Part shown: positions 8,752-16,981 of the stretch, in pieces | How the letters are laid out: each line of letters starts with the position of its first letter | Position numbering within the stretch: position 1 is the stretch's first letter | NCBI RefSeq assembly: GCF_040939305.1 | Contig: NZ_CP162511.1 | Location: 868,001-932,000, forward strand | Direction: 5' to 3' | Source of the DNA: Herbiconiux sp. A18JL235 | Lineage (GTDB): Bacteria; Actinomycetota; Actinomycetes; Actinomycetales; Microbacteriaceae | DNA length: 64,000 nt | Notes under the pieces: model-generated | What the model was told of the DNA's origin: nothing | Seen by the model: only the letters and a program-made list of their open reading frames with translations | Database searches by the model: none | Position numbers and translations under genes: made by a program

Positions 8752-9125
8752 TCGGAAAACTTGACGCCATCGCGCTCGACTGCCCCGACCCCAGGGCGCT
8801 CGCCGCCTTCTACGGCGAGATCCTCGGGCTCTCCATCGCCGAAGACTCCGAGGACGAGTGGGTCGAGCTCACCGGCCCCGGCTCGGTCGACGGCGACCGC
8901 CCCGTGCTCGCCTTCCAGAAGGTGGAGGACTACCGCGCGCCGGAGTGGCCAGGCCAGCTCGTCCCTCAGCAGTTCCACCTCGACATCAGGGTCGAAGGCC
9001 TCGACGAGGGTGAGAAGGCCGTGCTGGCGCTCGGCGCCACGGCGACCGGCGAGCACTACGCGACCTGGCGGGTCTACCTCGACCCGGTCGGGCATCCGTT
9101 CTGCCTGGTCAGCTCGAACGGCTGA
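8748..9125 (+). CDS. VOC family protein (glyoxalase/bleomycin-resistance fold)
   Basis: 125-residue single-unit vicinal-oxygen-chelate protein. It opens with KLDAIALDCPDPRALAAFY, the typical first strand and helix of the fold, followed by GEILGL, and ends HPFCLVSS. Possible metal-ligand positions include His in QQFHLDI and a C-terminal Glu/His; the assignment is uncertain. Subfamilies of this kind are frequent in Actinobacteria and mostly uncharacterised. Its ATG overlaps the dehydrogenase stop, but an upstream TAGCTT element suggests independent leaderless transcription. Confidence 0.8.
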   Translation: MIGKLDAIALDCPDPRALAAFYGEILGLSIAEDSEDEWVELTGPGSVDGDRPVLAFQKVEDYRAPEWPGQLVPQQFHLDIRVEGLDEGEKAVLALGATATGEHYATWRVYLDPVGHPFCLVSSNG

Positions 9126-9161
9126 CGCCAGGGCGGGCGGCGTGAGCCCAGCACGCTGAGC

Positions 9162-9167
9162 TACACT
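9162..9167 (+). promoter_or_regulatory. -10 element for the cbs leader transcript
   Basis: TACACT fits the actinobacterial TANNNT -10 consensus and ends six bases before the GTG of the small Cys ORF, so the mRNA should start at that GTG. No good -35 is visible, which is common for leaderless promoters. Confidence 0.6.
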
Positions 9168-9173
9168 GGAGGG

Positions 9174-9206
9174 GTGTTCGTGAATCCCACCTGTTGTCGT
9201 CGCTGA
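9174..9206 (+). CDS. Ten-codon leaderless leader peptide with tandem Cys codons
   Basis: GTG-initiated ORF encoding M-F-V-N-P-T-C-C-R-R, followed by TGA. There is no Shine-Dalgarno sequence because the predicted transcript begins at the GTG. The two adjacent TGT codons sit at the base of a perfect eight-base hairpin (9196-9214) that contains the stop codon. It lies 114 bases before cystathionine beta-synthase, a cysteine-synthesis gene. Short leaderless polycysteine ORFs acting as cysteine-responsive attenuators are known upstream of cysteine genes in mycobacteria; this looks like the same principle here. Function is inferred from codon content and position. Confidence 0.65.
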   Translation: MFVNPTCCRR

Positions 9207-9214
9207 GCGACGAC
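9196..9214 (+). promoter_or_regulatory. Attenuator hairpin overlapping the leader-peptide stop
   Basis: GTCGTCGC / GCGACGAC form a perfect eight-base-pair stem around a TGA loop that is also the stop codon of the leader peptide. A ribosome paused at the two Cys codons would cover the left arm. A second hairpin (CGCATCCGT / ACGGATGCG, 9270-9289) follows before the cbs ribosome site AAGGA at 9309. Confidence 0.5.
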
Positions 9215-9320
9215 CCTTCCTGACAGACCGGATCGTCACCCGCCCCCAGCCGCCGCTCTCGCTGCGTGCCGCATCCGTCCACGGATGCGATCGGTGCGAG
9301 ACACATCCAAGGACACCCAC

Positions 9321-10688
9321 ATGAAGTACGCCAACAGCGTCATCGACCTCGTCGGCAACACGCCCCTCGTCAAGCTCAACTCGGTCACCGAGGGCATCGC
9401 CGCAACGGTGCTCGTGAAGGTCGAGTACCTCAACCCGGGCGGCTCGTCGAAAGACCGCATCGCCACCCGCATCATCGACGCCGCCGAGCGTGAGGGGCTG
9501 CTGAAGCCCGGGGGCACCATCGTCGAGCCCACCTCGGGCAACACCGGCGTCGGCCTCGCGCTGGTGGCGCAGCAGCGCGGCTACCGCTGCGTGTTCGTGC
9601 TCCCCGACAAGGTGGGTGAGGACAAGCGCAACGTGCTCACCGCCTACGGCGCCGAGATCGTCGTGACCCCCACCGCCGTCGCGCCCGAAGACCCCGACTC
9701 CTACTACTCGGTCTCCGACCGACTGGTGCGCGAGATCCCCGGCGCCTTCAAGCCCAACCAGTACGCCAACCAGAACGGGCCGCTCAGCCACTACGAGACC
9801 ACCGGCCCCGAGATCTGGCGCGACACCGAGGGCGAGGTCACGCACTTCGTGGCCGGCGTCGGCACGGGCGGCACCATCAGCGGAACGGGCCGGTACCTGA
9901 AAGAGGTCTCCGACGGCCGCGTCACCATCATCGGCGCCGACCCGGAGGGCTCGGTCTACTCCGGTGGCACCGGCCGCCCCTACCTCGTCGAGGGCGTGGG
10001 CGAAGACTTCTGGCCCACCGCCTACGACGGCTCGGTGGTCGACGACATCATCGCCGCGAGCGACGCCGAGTCGTTCGAGATGACCCGTCGACTGGCCCGC
10101 GAGGAGGGGCTGCTGGTGGGTGGCTCGAGCGGCCTCGCCGTCGTCGCCGCCCTCAAGGCCGCCCGCGAGCTGCCCGCCGACGCCGTCGTCGTGGTGCTCC
10201 TGCCCGACGGCGGCCGCGGCTACCTCGGCAAGATCTTCAACGAGAAATGGATGCGCAGCTACGGTTTCGCCGACCGGAGCGAGGGCTCGACGGTGCGCGA
10301 CCTGCTCGCCGGCAAGGGCGACGGCCTCCCGGACCTGGTGCACACGCATCCGAGCGAGACCGTTCACGACGCCATCGAGATCATGAGCATCTACGGGGTC
10401 TCGCAGATGCCCGTGCTCTCGGCCGAACCGCCCGTCGTGATGGGCGAGGTCGTCGGGTCGCTCGACGAGCAGACACTGCTCGACAAGGTGTTCACCGGGG
10501 AGGCGGCGATGACCGACAAGGTCGGCGACTTCGTCGGCCCCGCCCTGCCCCTCATCGGCATCAACGAGTCGGTCGCCTCGGCCCGTCAAGCGCTCGCCGC
10601 GACGCCCGCACTGCTCGTCTCCGACGACGGCAAGCCCGTCACCGTGATCACCCGTCAAGACCTCCTCACCTTCCTCAGCGAAGCCTGA
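9321..10688 (+). CDS. cbs: Cystathionine beta-synthase with CBS-domain pair
   Basis: 455-residue PLP enzyme joining serine (or acetylserine) and homocysteine to make cystathionine. The N-terminal catalytic domain has the PLP lysine Lys44 in GGSSKDR, the substrate loop PTSGNTGVGLAL and the phosphate-binding GTGGTISG. The C-terminal region from about residue 335 contains two CBS repeats (MSIYGVSQMPVLS and ATPALLVSDDGKPVTVITRQDLL), the regulatory module. The start is the ATG preceded seven bases upstream by AAGGA. The next gene encodes the cystathionine partner enzyme, so the pair handles sulfur transfer between homocysteine and cysteine. The upstream Cys leader suggests cysteine-dependent expression. 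Confidence 0.95.
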   Translation: MKYANSVIDLVGNTPLVKLNSVTEGIAATVLVKVEYLNPGGSSKDRIATRIIDAAEREGLLKPGGTIVEPTSGNTGVGLALVAQQRGYRCVFVLPDKVGEDKRNVLTAYGAEIVVTPTAVAPEDPDSYYSVSDRLVREIPGAFKPNQYANQNGPLSHYETTGPEIWRDTEGEVTHFVAGVGTGGTISGTGRYLKEVSDGRVTIIGADPEGSVYSGGTGRPYLVEGVGEDFWPTAYDGSVVDDIIAASDAESFEMTRRLAREEGLLVGGSSGLAVVAALKAARELPADAVVVVLLPDGGRGYLGKIFNEKWMRSYGFADRSEGSTVRDLLAGKGDGLPDLVHTHPSETVHDAIEIMSIYGVSQMPVLSAEPPVVMGEVVGSLDEQTLLDKVFTGEAAMTDKVGDFVGPALPLIGINESVASARQALAATPALLVSDDGKPVTVITRQDLLTFLSEA

Positions 10689-10708
10689 CCAGCGAAAGGC
10701 ACCGCACC

Positions 10709-11869
10709 ATGGCGATCCAGCAGAACGAGAACTTCGAGACCCGCGCCATCCACGCCGGGCAGCAGTTCGACCCCACCACGGGCGCGATCATCCCGCCCGT
10801 CTACCTCACCTCCACCTTCGTCCAAGACGGCATCGGCGGGTTCCGCGGCGGCTACGAGTACGCGCGCGGCGGCAACCCCACCCGCACCTCGCTCGAGACC
10901 CTGCTCGCCTCGCTCGAGGGCGCCAAGCACGGCCTCTCCTTCGCCTCGGGCCTCGCCGCCGAAGACGCGCTGCTGCGCGCGGTGCTCGAGCCCGGCGACC
11001 GCATCGTGCTCGGCAACGACGCCTACGGCGGAACGCACCGGCTGATCGACCGCATCCACGGCAAGTGGGGCGTCGAGAACGTCGCCGTCGAGATGAGCGA
11101 CCTCTCCGCCGTCTCGAAGGCGGTCGCCGCCGGCCGCACGAAGATGCTCTGGCTCGAGACCCCGTCGAACCCGCTCATGAAGATCAGCGACATCGCCGAG
11201 CTCGCCGAGATCGGCCACGCCGCGGGCGCGATCGTCGTGGTCGACAACACCTTCGCCTCGCCGTACTTGCAGCAGCCGCTCGCGCTCGGCGCCGATGTCG
11301 TGGTGCACTCCACGACGAAGTACCTCGGTGGGCATTCAGACGTACTGGGCGGCGCCGTCGTGCTGAACGACGACGTGCTCGAAGAGAAGGTGCGCTTCCT
11401 GCAGTTCGCCTCGGGCGGGGTCTCGGGGCCGATGGATGCGTGGCTCACCACGCGGGGCATCAAGACGTTGGCGGTGCGCATGGACCGCCATTCGGCCAAC
11501 GCCCAGGCCATCGCCGAGCACCTCGTCGGTCACCCCGCGCTCGACGCCGTCTACTACCCCGGCCTCCCCACGCATCCGGGGCACGAGCTGGCGAAGCGGC
11601 AGATGCGCTCCTTCGGCGGCATGATCTCGCTGGCGCTCAAAGCCGGCCCCAAGGCGGCACGCAAGTTCGCCGAGTCGACCAAGGTGTTCCAGCTCGCGGA
11701 GTCGCTCGGGGGTGTGGAGTCGCTCATCGGCTACCCCTCCGAGATGACCCACGCGTCGGTGAAGGGTACGCCTCTCGAGGTTCCCGAGAACGTCATCCGG
11801 CTCTCGGTGGGCATCGAGTCGGTCGACGACCTGATCGCCGATCTCGACCGGGCGCTGCCCCGGCGCTAG
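10709..11869 (+). CDS. metB: Cystathionine gamma-synthase/gamma-lyase
   Basis: 386-residue Cys/Met-metabolism PLP enzyme. PLP Lys204 lies in HSTTKYLGGHSD, with the upstream YARGGNPTR, the aromatic YGGTHRL and VDNTFASPYLQQPL as expected. The start ATG follows GCGAAAGG. Sequence alone does not separate gamma-synthase (MetB, cystathionine from O-acyl-homoserine and cysteine) from gamma-lyase (cysteine from cystathionine). Being co-transcribed with cystathionine beta-synthase behind a cysteine-sensing leader argues that gamma-lyase activity, and therefore reverse transsulfuration to cysteine, is at least part of its job. Confidence 0.9.
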   Translation: MAIQQNENFETRAIHAGQQFDPTTGAIIPPVYLTSTFVQDGIGGFRGGYEYARGGNPTRTSLETLLASLEGAKHGLSFASGLAAEDALLRAVLEPGDRIVLGNDAYGGTHRLIDRIHGKWGVENVAVEMSDLSAVSKAVAAGRTKMLWLETPSNPLMKISDIAELAEIGHAAGAIVVVDNTFASPYLQQPLALGADVVVHSTTKYLGGHSDVLGGAVVLNDDVLEEKVRFLQFASGGVSGPMDAWLTTRGIKTLAVRMDRHSANAQAIAEHLVGHPALDAVYYPGLPTHPGHELAKRQMRSFGGMISLALKAGPKAARKFAESTKVFQLAESLGGVESLIGYPSEMTHASVKGTPLEVPENVIRLSVGIESVDDLIADLDRALPRR

Positions 11870-11927
11870 CCCGCGTGCCGCGGCATCGGGTGCTGTCGCA
11901 TCCGGTGCCGCGGCAGACGCGCGCCCG

Positions 11928-13670
11928 TCACACGGCGGGTTTGGTGTCGGAGTGGATCCATGCGTCGAAGAGCGCCGAGAGGTCGTCGCCCGAGAGCGAT
12001 TCGGCATACGAGACGAACTCGGCGGTCGACCCGGACCCTCCGGCGTGACCCGCAGCCCAGCCCTGGAGGATGGCGAAGAAGTCGTCGTCGCCCACGGCGG
12101 TGCGGAGCGCCTGCAGCGTCATGGCCCCGCGCACGTAGACGGGTGCGTCGAATATGCCGGATGCTCCGGGGTCGGCGATCTCCGTCGTCCAGAAGTCGTC
12201 GGGTGCCGAGGCGTAGGCCTGGTCGAAGCTCTGCTGCGGGGTCGGGCCGCCGGTGTGCTCGGCCCACAGCCACTCGGCGTAGGTGGCGAAGCCCTCGTTC
12301 AGCCAGATGTCGCTCCACCGGTGCATCGAGACGTCGTCTCCGTACCACTGGTGGGCGAGCTCGTGCACGACCACGGAGGCATCGGCGTCGGCAGGGAACG
12401 ACCAGCTCGGGTAGATGGGCCTGGTCTGGTTTTCGAGGGCATACGGCAGGGGCTGCCCGGGCGAGAGGTCGGCGATGGCGATGCCGCCCGCCTCGCTGAA
12501 CGGATAGGGCCCGAACGACTGCTCGAGGACGTCGATGACCTCGGGCTCGGTGGCGAAGATCTTCGCCGCCACGTCGCCGACGGTCGTGCCGCCGCCGTCG
12601 GCCTCGACGGTGTAGAGGGAGGGGTCGATGGCGTCGTAGAACGTGATGCCGTCGACCGTGGAGGTGGTGATGTCGTAGTCGCCGACCGTCGCTGTGGCGA
12701 GGTAGGTGGCCATGGGCTTCGCCATCTCCCAGGTGAAGCTGGTGCGACCGGCTGAGGTCGATTCGCCCGCGAGGCGGCCGTTGCCCACCACGGTGAGCCC
12801 CTCGGGCACCGACATGGTCGTGGTGAAGGTGGCCTTGTCGGACGGGTGGTCGTTCGACGGGAACCAGGTCGCCGCCACGCGGGGCTGACCCACGATCACG
12901 GCGCCGTCGGTCGAGCGGAACACCCCGGCCGGGCCGAAGGCGTCGTCGATGGTGATCGGCACGCCGCGGTAGACGACCGTCGTCGAGATCGTGCTCCCGC
13001 TCGGGATGCCCGACGCGGGGGTGACGGTGAGCTCGGTGCGGGGCGGCGTGGCGTCGCCGTCGGTCGACCCGGGGAGCTGGGGCTGGCCGGTGACGATGCT
13101 GATCTGGGTGCTCGCGAGGCTCCACCCCGCTGTGGCCCCGTCGACCGTGACCGAGTCGATGGCGATGGCGTCGCTGCCGTCGACGGTGCGGGTGTCGAAG
13201 TCGAGGTTGAAGGAGGAGAGGTTCTCGGTGGCGACCGCCTCGATGGTGGCGGAGCCGGAGAGCACCCCGGTGGCGGGCTCGTAGGAGAGGTCGAGGTCGT
13301 AGTGCTCGACGTCGTACCCGCCGTTGCCGTCGAGCGGGTAGTAGGGATCGCCGATGCCGGCGGCGCCCGCGACGAAGTCGACGGGAGCCGGGGTGGGCGT
13401 GGGTGTCGGCTCGGGGGTCGGCAGCGGCGACGGCGACGTCGTCGGCGGGCACGGTGCAGCGGCGCTCGCCGACTGCGGCGCGAACCCTCCACCGCCGATC
13501 ACGAGGGCTGCCACGAGCAGCGGCAGCGTCGCCAGCGCGATCGCGCCGCGCCGCCGGTGGCGACGCACCAGGAGCCAGGCGGCCCCGCCGCCGACGGCTG
13601 CTAGTGCCAAGGCGAGGAGGACCAGGGGGAAGGGGCCCGAGCCCGTTGCCGCCAATTCGCAGGAGTTCAT
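11928..13670 (-). CDS. Secreted M1 family zinc aminopeptidase with odd N-terminus
   Basis: 580 residues from the ATG at 13670. The M1 zinc site HELAHQW occupies about residues 436-442, with the third ligand Glu in WLNEGFATYAEW, and the exopeptidase domain precedes it. The first 41 residues read like a C-terminal sortase signal: LAATG at residues 6-10, a hydrophobic run, then RRHRRR. This is followed by a conventional hydrophobic signal segment ending SASA. A GTG at 13568 would instead give a clean signal peptide beginning MRRHRRR. I list the longer frame but think the shorter start is as likely. It is a paralogue of the next gene and probably co-transcribed with it. Confidence 0.88.
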   Translation of the reverse strand: MNSCELAATGSGPFPLVLLALALAAVGGGAAWLLVRRHRRRGAIALATLPLLVAALVIGGGGFAPQSASAAAPCPPTTSPSPLPTPEPTPTPTPAPVDFVAGAAGIGDPYYPLDGNGGYDVEHYDLDLSYEPATGVLSGSATIEAVATENLSSFNLDFDTRTVDGSDAIAIDSVTVDGATAGWSLASTQISIVTGQPQLPGSTDGDATPPRTELTVTPASGIPSGSTISTTVVYRGVPITIDDAFGPAGVFRSTDGAVIVGQPRVAATWFPSNDHPSDKATFTTTMSVPEGLTVVGNGRLAGESTSAGRTSFTWEMAKPMATYLATATVGDYDITTSTVDGITFYDAIDPSLYTVEADGGGTTVGDVAAKIFATEPEVIDVLEQSFGPYPFSEAGGIAIADLSPGQPLPYALENQTRPIYPSWSFPADADASVVVHELAHQWYGDDVSMHRWSDIWLNEGFATYAEWLWAEHTGGPTPQQSFDQAYASAPDDFWTTEIADPGASGIFDAPVYVRGAMTLQALRTAVGDDDFFAILQGWAAGHAGGSGSTAEFVSYAESLSGDDLSALFDAWIHSDTKPAV

Positions 13671-13771
13671 GGATGCTCGCCGATCGTGTCGAGGGAACGG
13701 TGCTCAGGAAGCCCCCAGCATAGGGGCACAGCAGGGCCGGGGAACAGCCCGGGGTGATGGGCGGTCAGGCC

Positions 13772-15376
13772 TCAGGTGGACGTGGGCTTCGAGCCGGTGT
13801 AGAGCCAGGTGTCGAAGAAGTCGCCGAGGTCGCTCCCCGAGGCCTTCTCGACGTGGGCGATGAAGTCGTCGGTCGAGACGGTGCCGTAAGCGTTCTCGGC
13901 GGCCCACGACTTCACGGCGGAGAAGAAGACCTCGTCGCCGAGCTTCAGCCGCAGGGCGTGCAGGGTCATGGCGCCCCGGTTGTAGACCGCTTCGTCGAAG
14001 ACGTGCGCGGGTCCCGGGTCGCCGATCTCGAGGCCCCAGAACGGGTCGCTCGCCGGCTGGTCGTCGAGGAAGTCGAAGATCTGCTGGGCGGTCTGGCCGC
14101 CCTGGTCTTCCGACCACAGCCACTCGGCGTAGGTCGCGAAGCTCTCGTTCAGCCAGATGTCGCTCCATGCGGCGATCGACACGCTGTCGCCGAACCACTG
14201 GTGGGCGAGCTCGTGCACCACGGTCGACAGGCCCTCGGGCCCCTCGAACACCCACGGCCCGTAGATGGGGCGGGTCTGGTTCTCGAGCGCGTAGTCGAGG
14301 TCGTCGACGTTGACGGCGATGCCGCCCGACTCGGTGAACGGGTAGGGTCCGAAGCGCGAGGCGAGGAACGCGGTGATCTCGGGCCCACGGGCGAAGGCTT
14401 GATCGGCCAGGTCGCCGTAGCTCTGCCCGGTCGCCTCCACGGCCTGCTCGTCGAAGAGGCCGCTGCCGACGGCGTTCCAGTAGTCGATGCCGTCCTGCGA
14501 CAGCGTCGAGACGGCGAAGTCGCCGACCGTGGCGGTGGCGAGGTAGGTGGCCATCGGCTCGTCCATCACCCACTCCCAGTCGGTGCGGCCGTCTGCGGTG
14601 ACGGCACCTGCCAGCCGCCCGTTCGAGATGGCCTGCAGACCCTCGGGAACCGACATCCGGATGCGGAAGGTCGCCTTGTCGGCGGGATGGTCGTTGGCCG
14701 GGAACCAGGTCGCCGCCACGCGCGGCTGGCCCACGATGACGGCGCCGTCGGCGGTGCGGATGACCCCGCCGTAGCCGAAGGTGTCGTCGATGGTGGCGGG
14801 CACGCCGCCGTACTCGACGGCCACCGTGAAGTCGGTGCCCTCGTCGATGCCCGCCGCGGGCGTGACGATGAGCTCGGTGCGCCCGGGATCGGCCAGCCCG
14901 TCTCCTTCAGCACCTGCCGCACCGTCTTCGTCGCTCCCGTCGGCGGCCCCGGGCTCGTCGCCTTCCGGCTCATCGACCGGTTGCCCCGTGGCGGCACTGA
15001 TGTCGAAGCTCTCGGTGGTGAAGTCTGCGTCGACGTCGTCGACGGTGACCCTGGTGACCATGAGCCCGTCGAGGTCGAGGTCGAAGCGCGACAGGTCTTG
15101 GGTGGCGGTGGCGCTGATGACGGCGCGGCCCGCGAGCTCACCCGTCTCGGGCTCGTAGGCGAGCTCGAGGTCGTAGTGCCCCACGTCGTAGCCGCCGTTG
15201 CCGTCGAGCGGGTAGTAGGGGTCTCCGATACCCGCGGCCCCGGGCTGGTAGCGGCTCTCGGGTGTGCCGGTCGGAGACGGGGTGGGGTCGGGGGTCATGC
15301 CCGTGCAGCCGGCGAGTAGGGCCACGAGCGCGACCGCGCCCACCGTCGCCGCGCCGAAAGTGCTGCGTCGCTTCAC
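13772..15376 (-). CDS. M1 family zinc metallopeptidase lipoprotein
   Basis: 534 residues from a GTG overlapping the EamA stop (GTGA). It has a lipoprotein signal peptide with lipobox LAGC and lipidated Cys24, then a Thr/Pro-rich linker. The zinc motif HELAHQW is at about residues 388-394, followed by WLNESFATYAEW. A charged Glu/Asp/Gly-rich insertion lies near residues 135-165. It is clearly homologous to the M1 protein that follows: both share the GIGDPYYPLDGNGGYDV opening and GQPRVAATWFP. The likely role is trimming extracellular peptides at the membrane surface. Confidence 0.92.
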   Translation of the reverse strand: MKRRSTFGAATVGAVALVALLAGCTGMTPDPTPSPTGTPESRYQPGAAGIGDPYYPLDGNGGYDVGHYDLELAYEPETGELAGRAVISATATQDLSRFDLDLDGLMVTRVTVDDVDADFTTESFDISAATGQPVDEPEGDEPGAADGSDEDGAAGAEGDGLADPGRTELIVTPAAGIDEGTDFTVAVEYGGVPATIDDTFGYGGVIRTADGAVIVGQPRVAATWFPANDHPADKATFRIRMSVPEGLQAISNGRLAGAVTADGRTDWEWVMDEPMATYLATATVGDFAVSTLSQDGIDYWNAVGSGLFDEQAVEATGQSYGDLADQAFARGPEITAFLASRFGPYPFTESGGIAVNVDDLDYALENQTRPIYGPWVFEGPEGLSTVVHELAHQWFGDSVSIAAWSDIWLNESFATYAEWLWSEDQGGQTAQQIFDFLDDQPASDPFWGLEIGDPGPAHVFDEAVYNRGAMTLHALRLKLGDEVFFSAVKSWAAENAYGTVSTDDFIAHVEKASGSDLGDFFDTWLYTGSKPTST

Positions 15377-16362
15377 GTCTCTCCTCTGCCTGGGGTTCTG
15401 GCGACTCTATCGGAGCCCGCCGACGCCCGGCCCGCCGACGCCCGCGCCGCCGAGGCCCGCATCCGACCGGGCATCCGCCCCGGCCTCACGCGCACCCTGC
15501 CGGCGAGCACGCCGAGCAGCACCAGCGCCGTGCCCACCGCCTCCGCCGGCCCGAAGGCCTCGCCGGCGATCACGGTGCCGAGCACCACACCGGTCACGGG
15601 GTTGAGCAGGCCGATCACACCGACGGTTCCTGCGCGCAGATGCTTCAGACCGGTGAACCAGGCGACGAAGGCGAGCGCGGTCGCCACGAGCGAGACGTAG
15701 GCGAAGCCGGCGATCGCCGGCGCGTCGAGGGCGGGCGGAGGGCCTTCGACGACGATGGCGGCCGGCACGACGGCGAGACCGCCGCCGACGAGCTGCCACG
15801 AGGTGAGGGACAGGGTGCGGACGCCCGCCGACCACTTCTTCGTGAGCACGAAGCCGATCGAGGAGAGCAGCATCGCGCCCAGGGAGGCGAGCACTCCGAG
15901 TCCCGAGACCTCGCCACCCGGAGTGCCCCGATCGCCGCCCCCCGCTCCCGCTCCCGCGGTGAGCATGAGCACGACGCCGGCCGACCCGACCAGCATCCCG
16001 ATCACCGGCACCAGCTGCGGGCGCTCGCCGAGCAGCGGCCAGGCGATGAGCATCAGCACTCCTGCCGAGGTGGCCATGAGGGTGGCGGCGAGGCTCGTCG
16101 GCAGCAGCTGCGAGACGACGTAGATCAGCACGAAGAACGCCCCCACGTTGAGCACTCCCAGCACGGCCGACCTCCACCACCACGAACCGCGCGGCAGCTC
16201 TCGTGCGAGTGCGACCAGGAGCAGCCCGGCCGGGAGCGCCCTCAGCACGGCGCCCCACAGGGGCGAGTCGACGGGGAGGAGCTGGCGCGTCACGAAGTAG
16301 TTCGAGCCCCAGGCGATGGGCGCGATCGCCGTGACGAGGATCCAGCGCCAGGTAGCTTCCAT
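15373..16362 (-). CDS. EamA/DMT-family transporter
   Basis: 329-residue integral membrane protein with about ten hydrophobic segments and the two EamA repeats of the drug/metabolite transporter superfamily (for example IAPIAWGSNYFVTRQLLP near the start and LLNPVTGVVLGTVIAGE in the second repeat). The start chosen is the ATG at 16362; an in-frame ATG also lies further upstream at 16434. The chosen ATG sits inside a palindromic operator shared with the divergent MarR gene, so the pump is probably repressed by that MarR. The substrate is unknown. Its stop overlaps the GTG of the M1 lipoprotein. Confidence 0.85.
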   Translation of the reverse strand: MEATWRWILVTAIAPIAWGSNYFVTRQLLPVDSPLWGAVLRALPAGLLLVALARELPRGSWWWRSAVLGVLNVGAFFVLIYVVSQLLPTSLAATLMATSAGVLMLIAWPLLGERPQLVPVIGMLVGSAGVVLMLTAGAGAGGGDRGTPGGEVSGLGVLASLGAMLLSSIGFVLTKKWSAGVRTLSLTSWQLVGGGLAVVPAAIVVEGPPPALDAPAIAGFAYVSLVATALAFVAWFTGLKHLRAGTVGVIGLLNPVTGVVLGTVIAGEAFGPAEAVGTALVLLGVLAGRVRVRPGRMPGRMRASAARASAGRASAGSDRVARTPGRGET

Positions 16363-16391
16363 GGAAGCCACTATAGCTTCCGTGGAAGCTA
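16353..16391. promoter_or_regulatory. Tandem MarR-type operators between eamA and marR
   Basis: Two copies of one palindrome: TAGCTTCC-AT-GGAAGCCA (16353-16370) and TAGCTTCC-GT-GGAAGCTA (16374-16391). The second has perfect eight-base arms and the first has one mismatch. They are 21 bases apart, two helical turns. The first covers the EamA start codon and the second overlaps a TATAGC -10-like element for the regulator. This is what an autoregulating MarR dimer controlling a divergent pump would need. Confidence 0.75.
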
Positions 16392-16393
16392 AG

Positions 16394-16903
16394 ATGAGGA
16401 CCATGACGGAATTCGACGACAGGGTGGGCCGCATCCAGGCCGCCTGGCGACGCGAGCGCCCCGACCTCGACGTCTCGCCCCAGGGGGTGATCGGCCGGCT
16501 GCACCGTCTCGCCGCCCACCTGACCGCCGAGCTCGAGGTGGTCTACGCCCGCCACGGCCTGAGTGAGGGCGAGTTCGACGTGCTCGCCACGCTGCGCCGC
16601 GCGGGGGATCCGTTCGAGCTCGCGCCGAGTGAGCTCGCCGACCAGACGATGGTGACGACGGGGGGCATGACCAAGCGTCTCGACCGGCTCGGGGCGCGCG
16701 GTCTGCTCAGCCGCCGCGCCGCGGGTGGCGACGGCCGCCGCCGTGTCGTGGCGCTCACGCCGGAGGGCGTCGAGGTGATCGATGCCGCCTTCGCCGACCA
16801 CATGGAGAACGGGCGTCGCCTGCTCGACCAGCTCGGCGCATCCGATGCCCGTGATCTCGAGGAGTTGCTCGCGCGGTGGCTCGCGCATCACGAAGGGGAC
16901 TAG
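16394..16903 (+). CDS. MarR family transcriptional regulator
   Basis: 169-residue winged-helix regulator. The core LSEGEFDVLATLRRAG, the recognition region ELADQTMVTTGGMTKRLDRLGARGLL and the wing GDGRRRVVALT are standard for MarR. I chose the ATG at 16394; the ATG at 16403 is an alternative. It lies divergent from an EamA transporter with two palindromes between them, so it likely represses both genes until a ligand binds. The ligand is unknown. It is followed by a separate permease gene 78 bases on. Confidence 0.9.
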   Translation: MRTMTEFDDRVGRIQAAWRRERPDLDVSPQGVIGRLHRLAAHLTAELEVVYARHGLSEGEFDVLATLRRAGDPFELAPSELADQTMVTTGGMTKRLDRLGARGLLSRRAAGGDGRRRVVALTPEGVEVIDAAFADHMENGRRLLDQLGASDARDLEELLARWLAHHEGD

Positions 16904-16981
16904 CCGCAGGCTGGCTGTAATTCGACGGATGCTGGCATTTCTGCCATCGCCGCCGTCGCATCGGGCCGCGAGTATGAAGGA

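Noticed and set aside
8679..10658. 659-codon minus-strand ORF opposite cbs
   Set aside because: Shadow of cbs; low-information Asp/Gly/Val/Arg composition.
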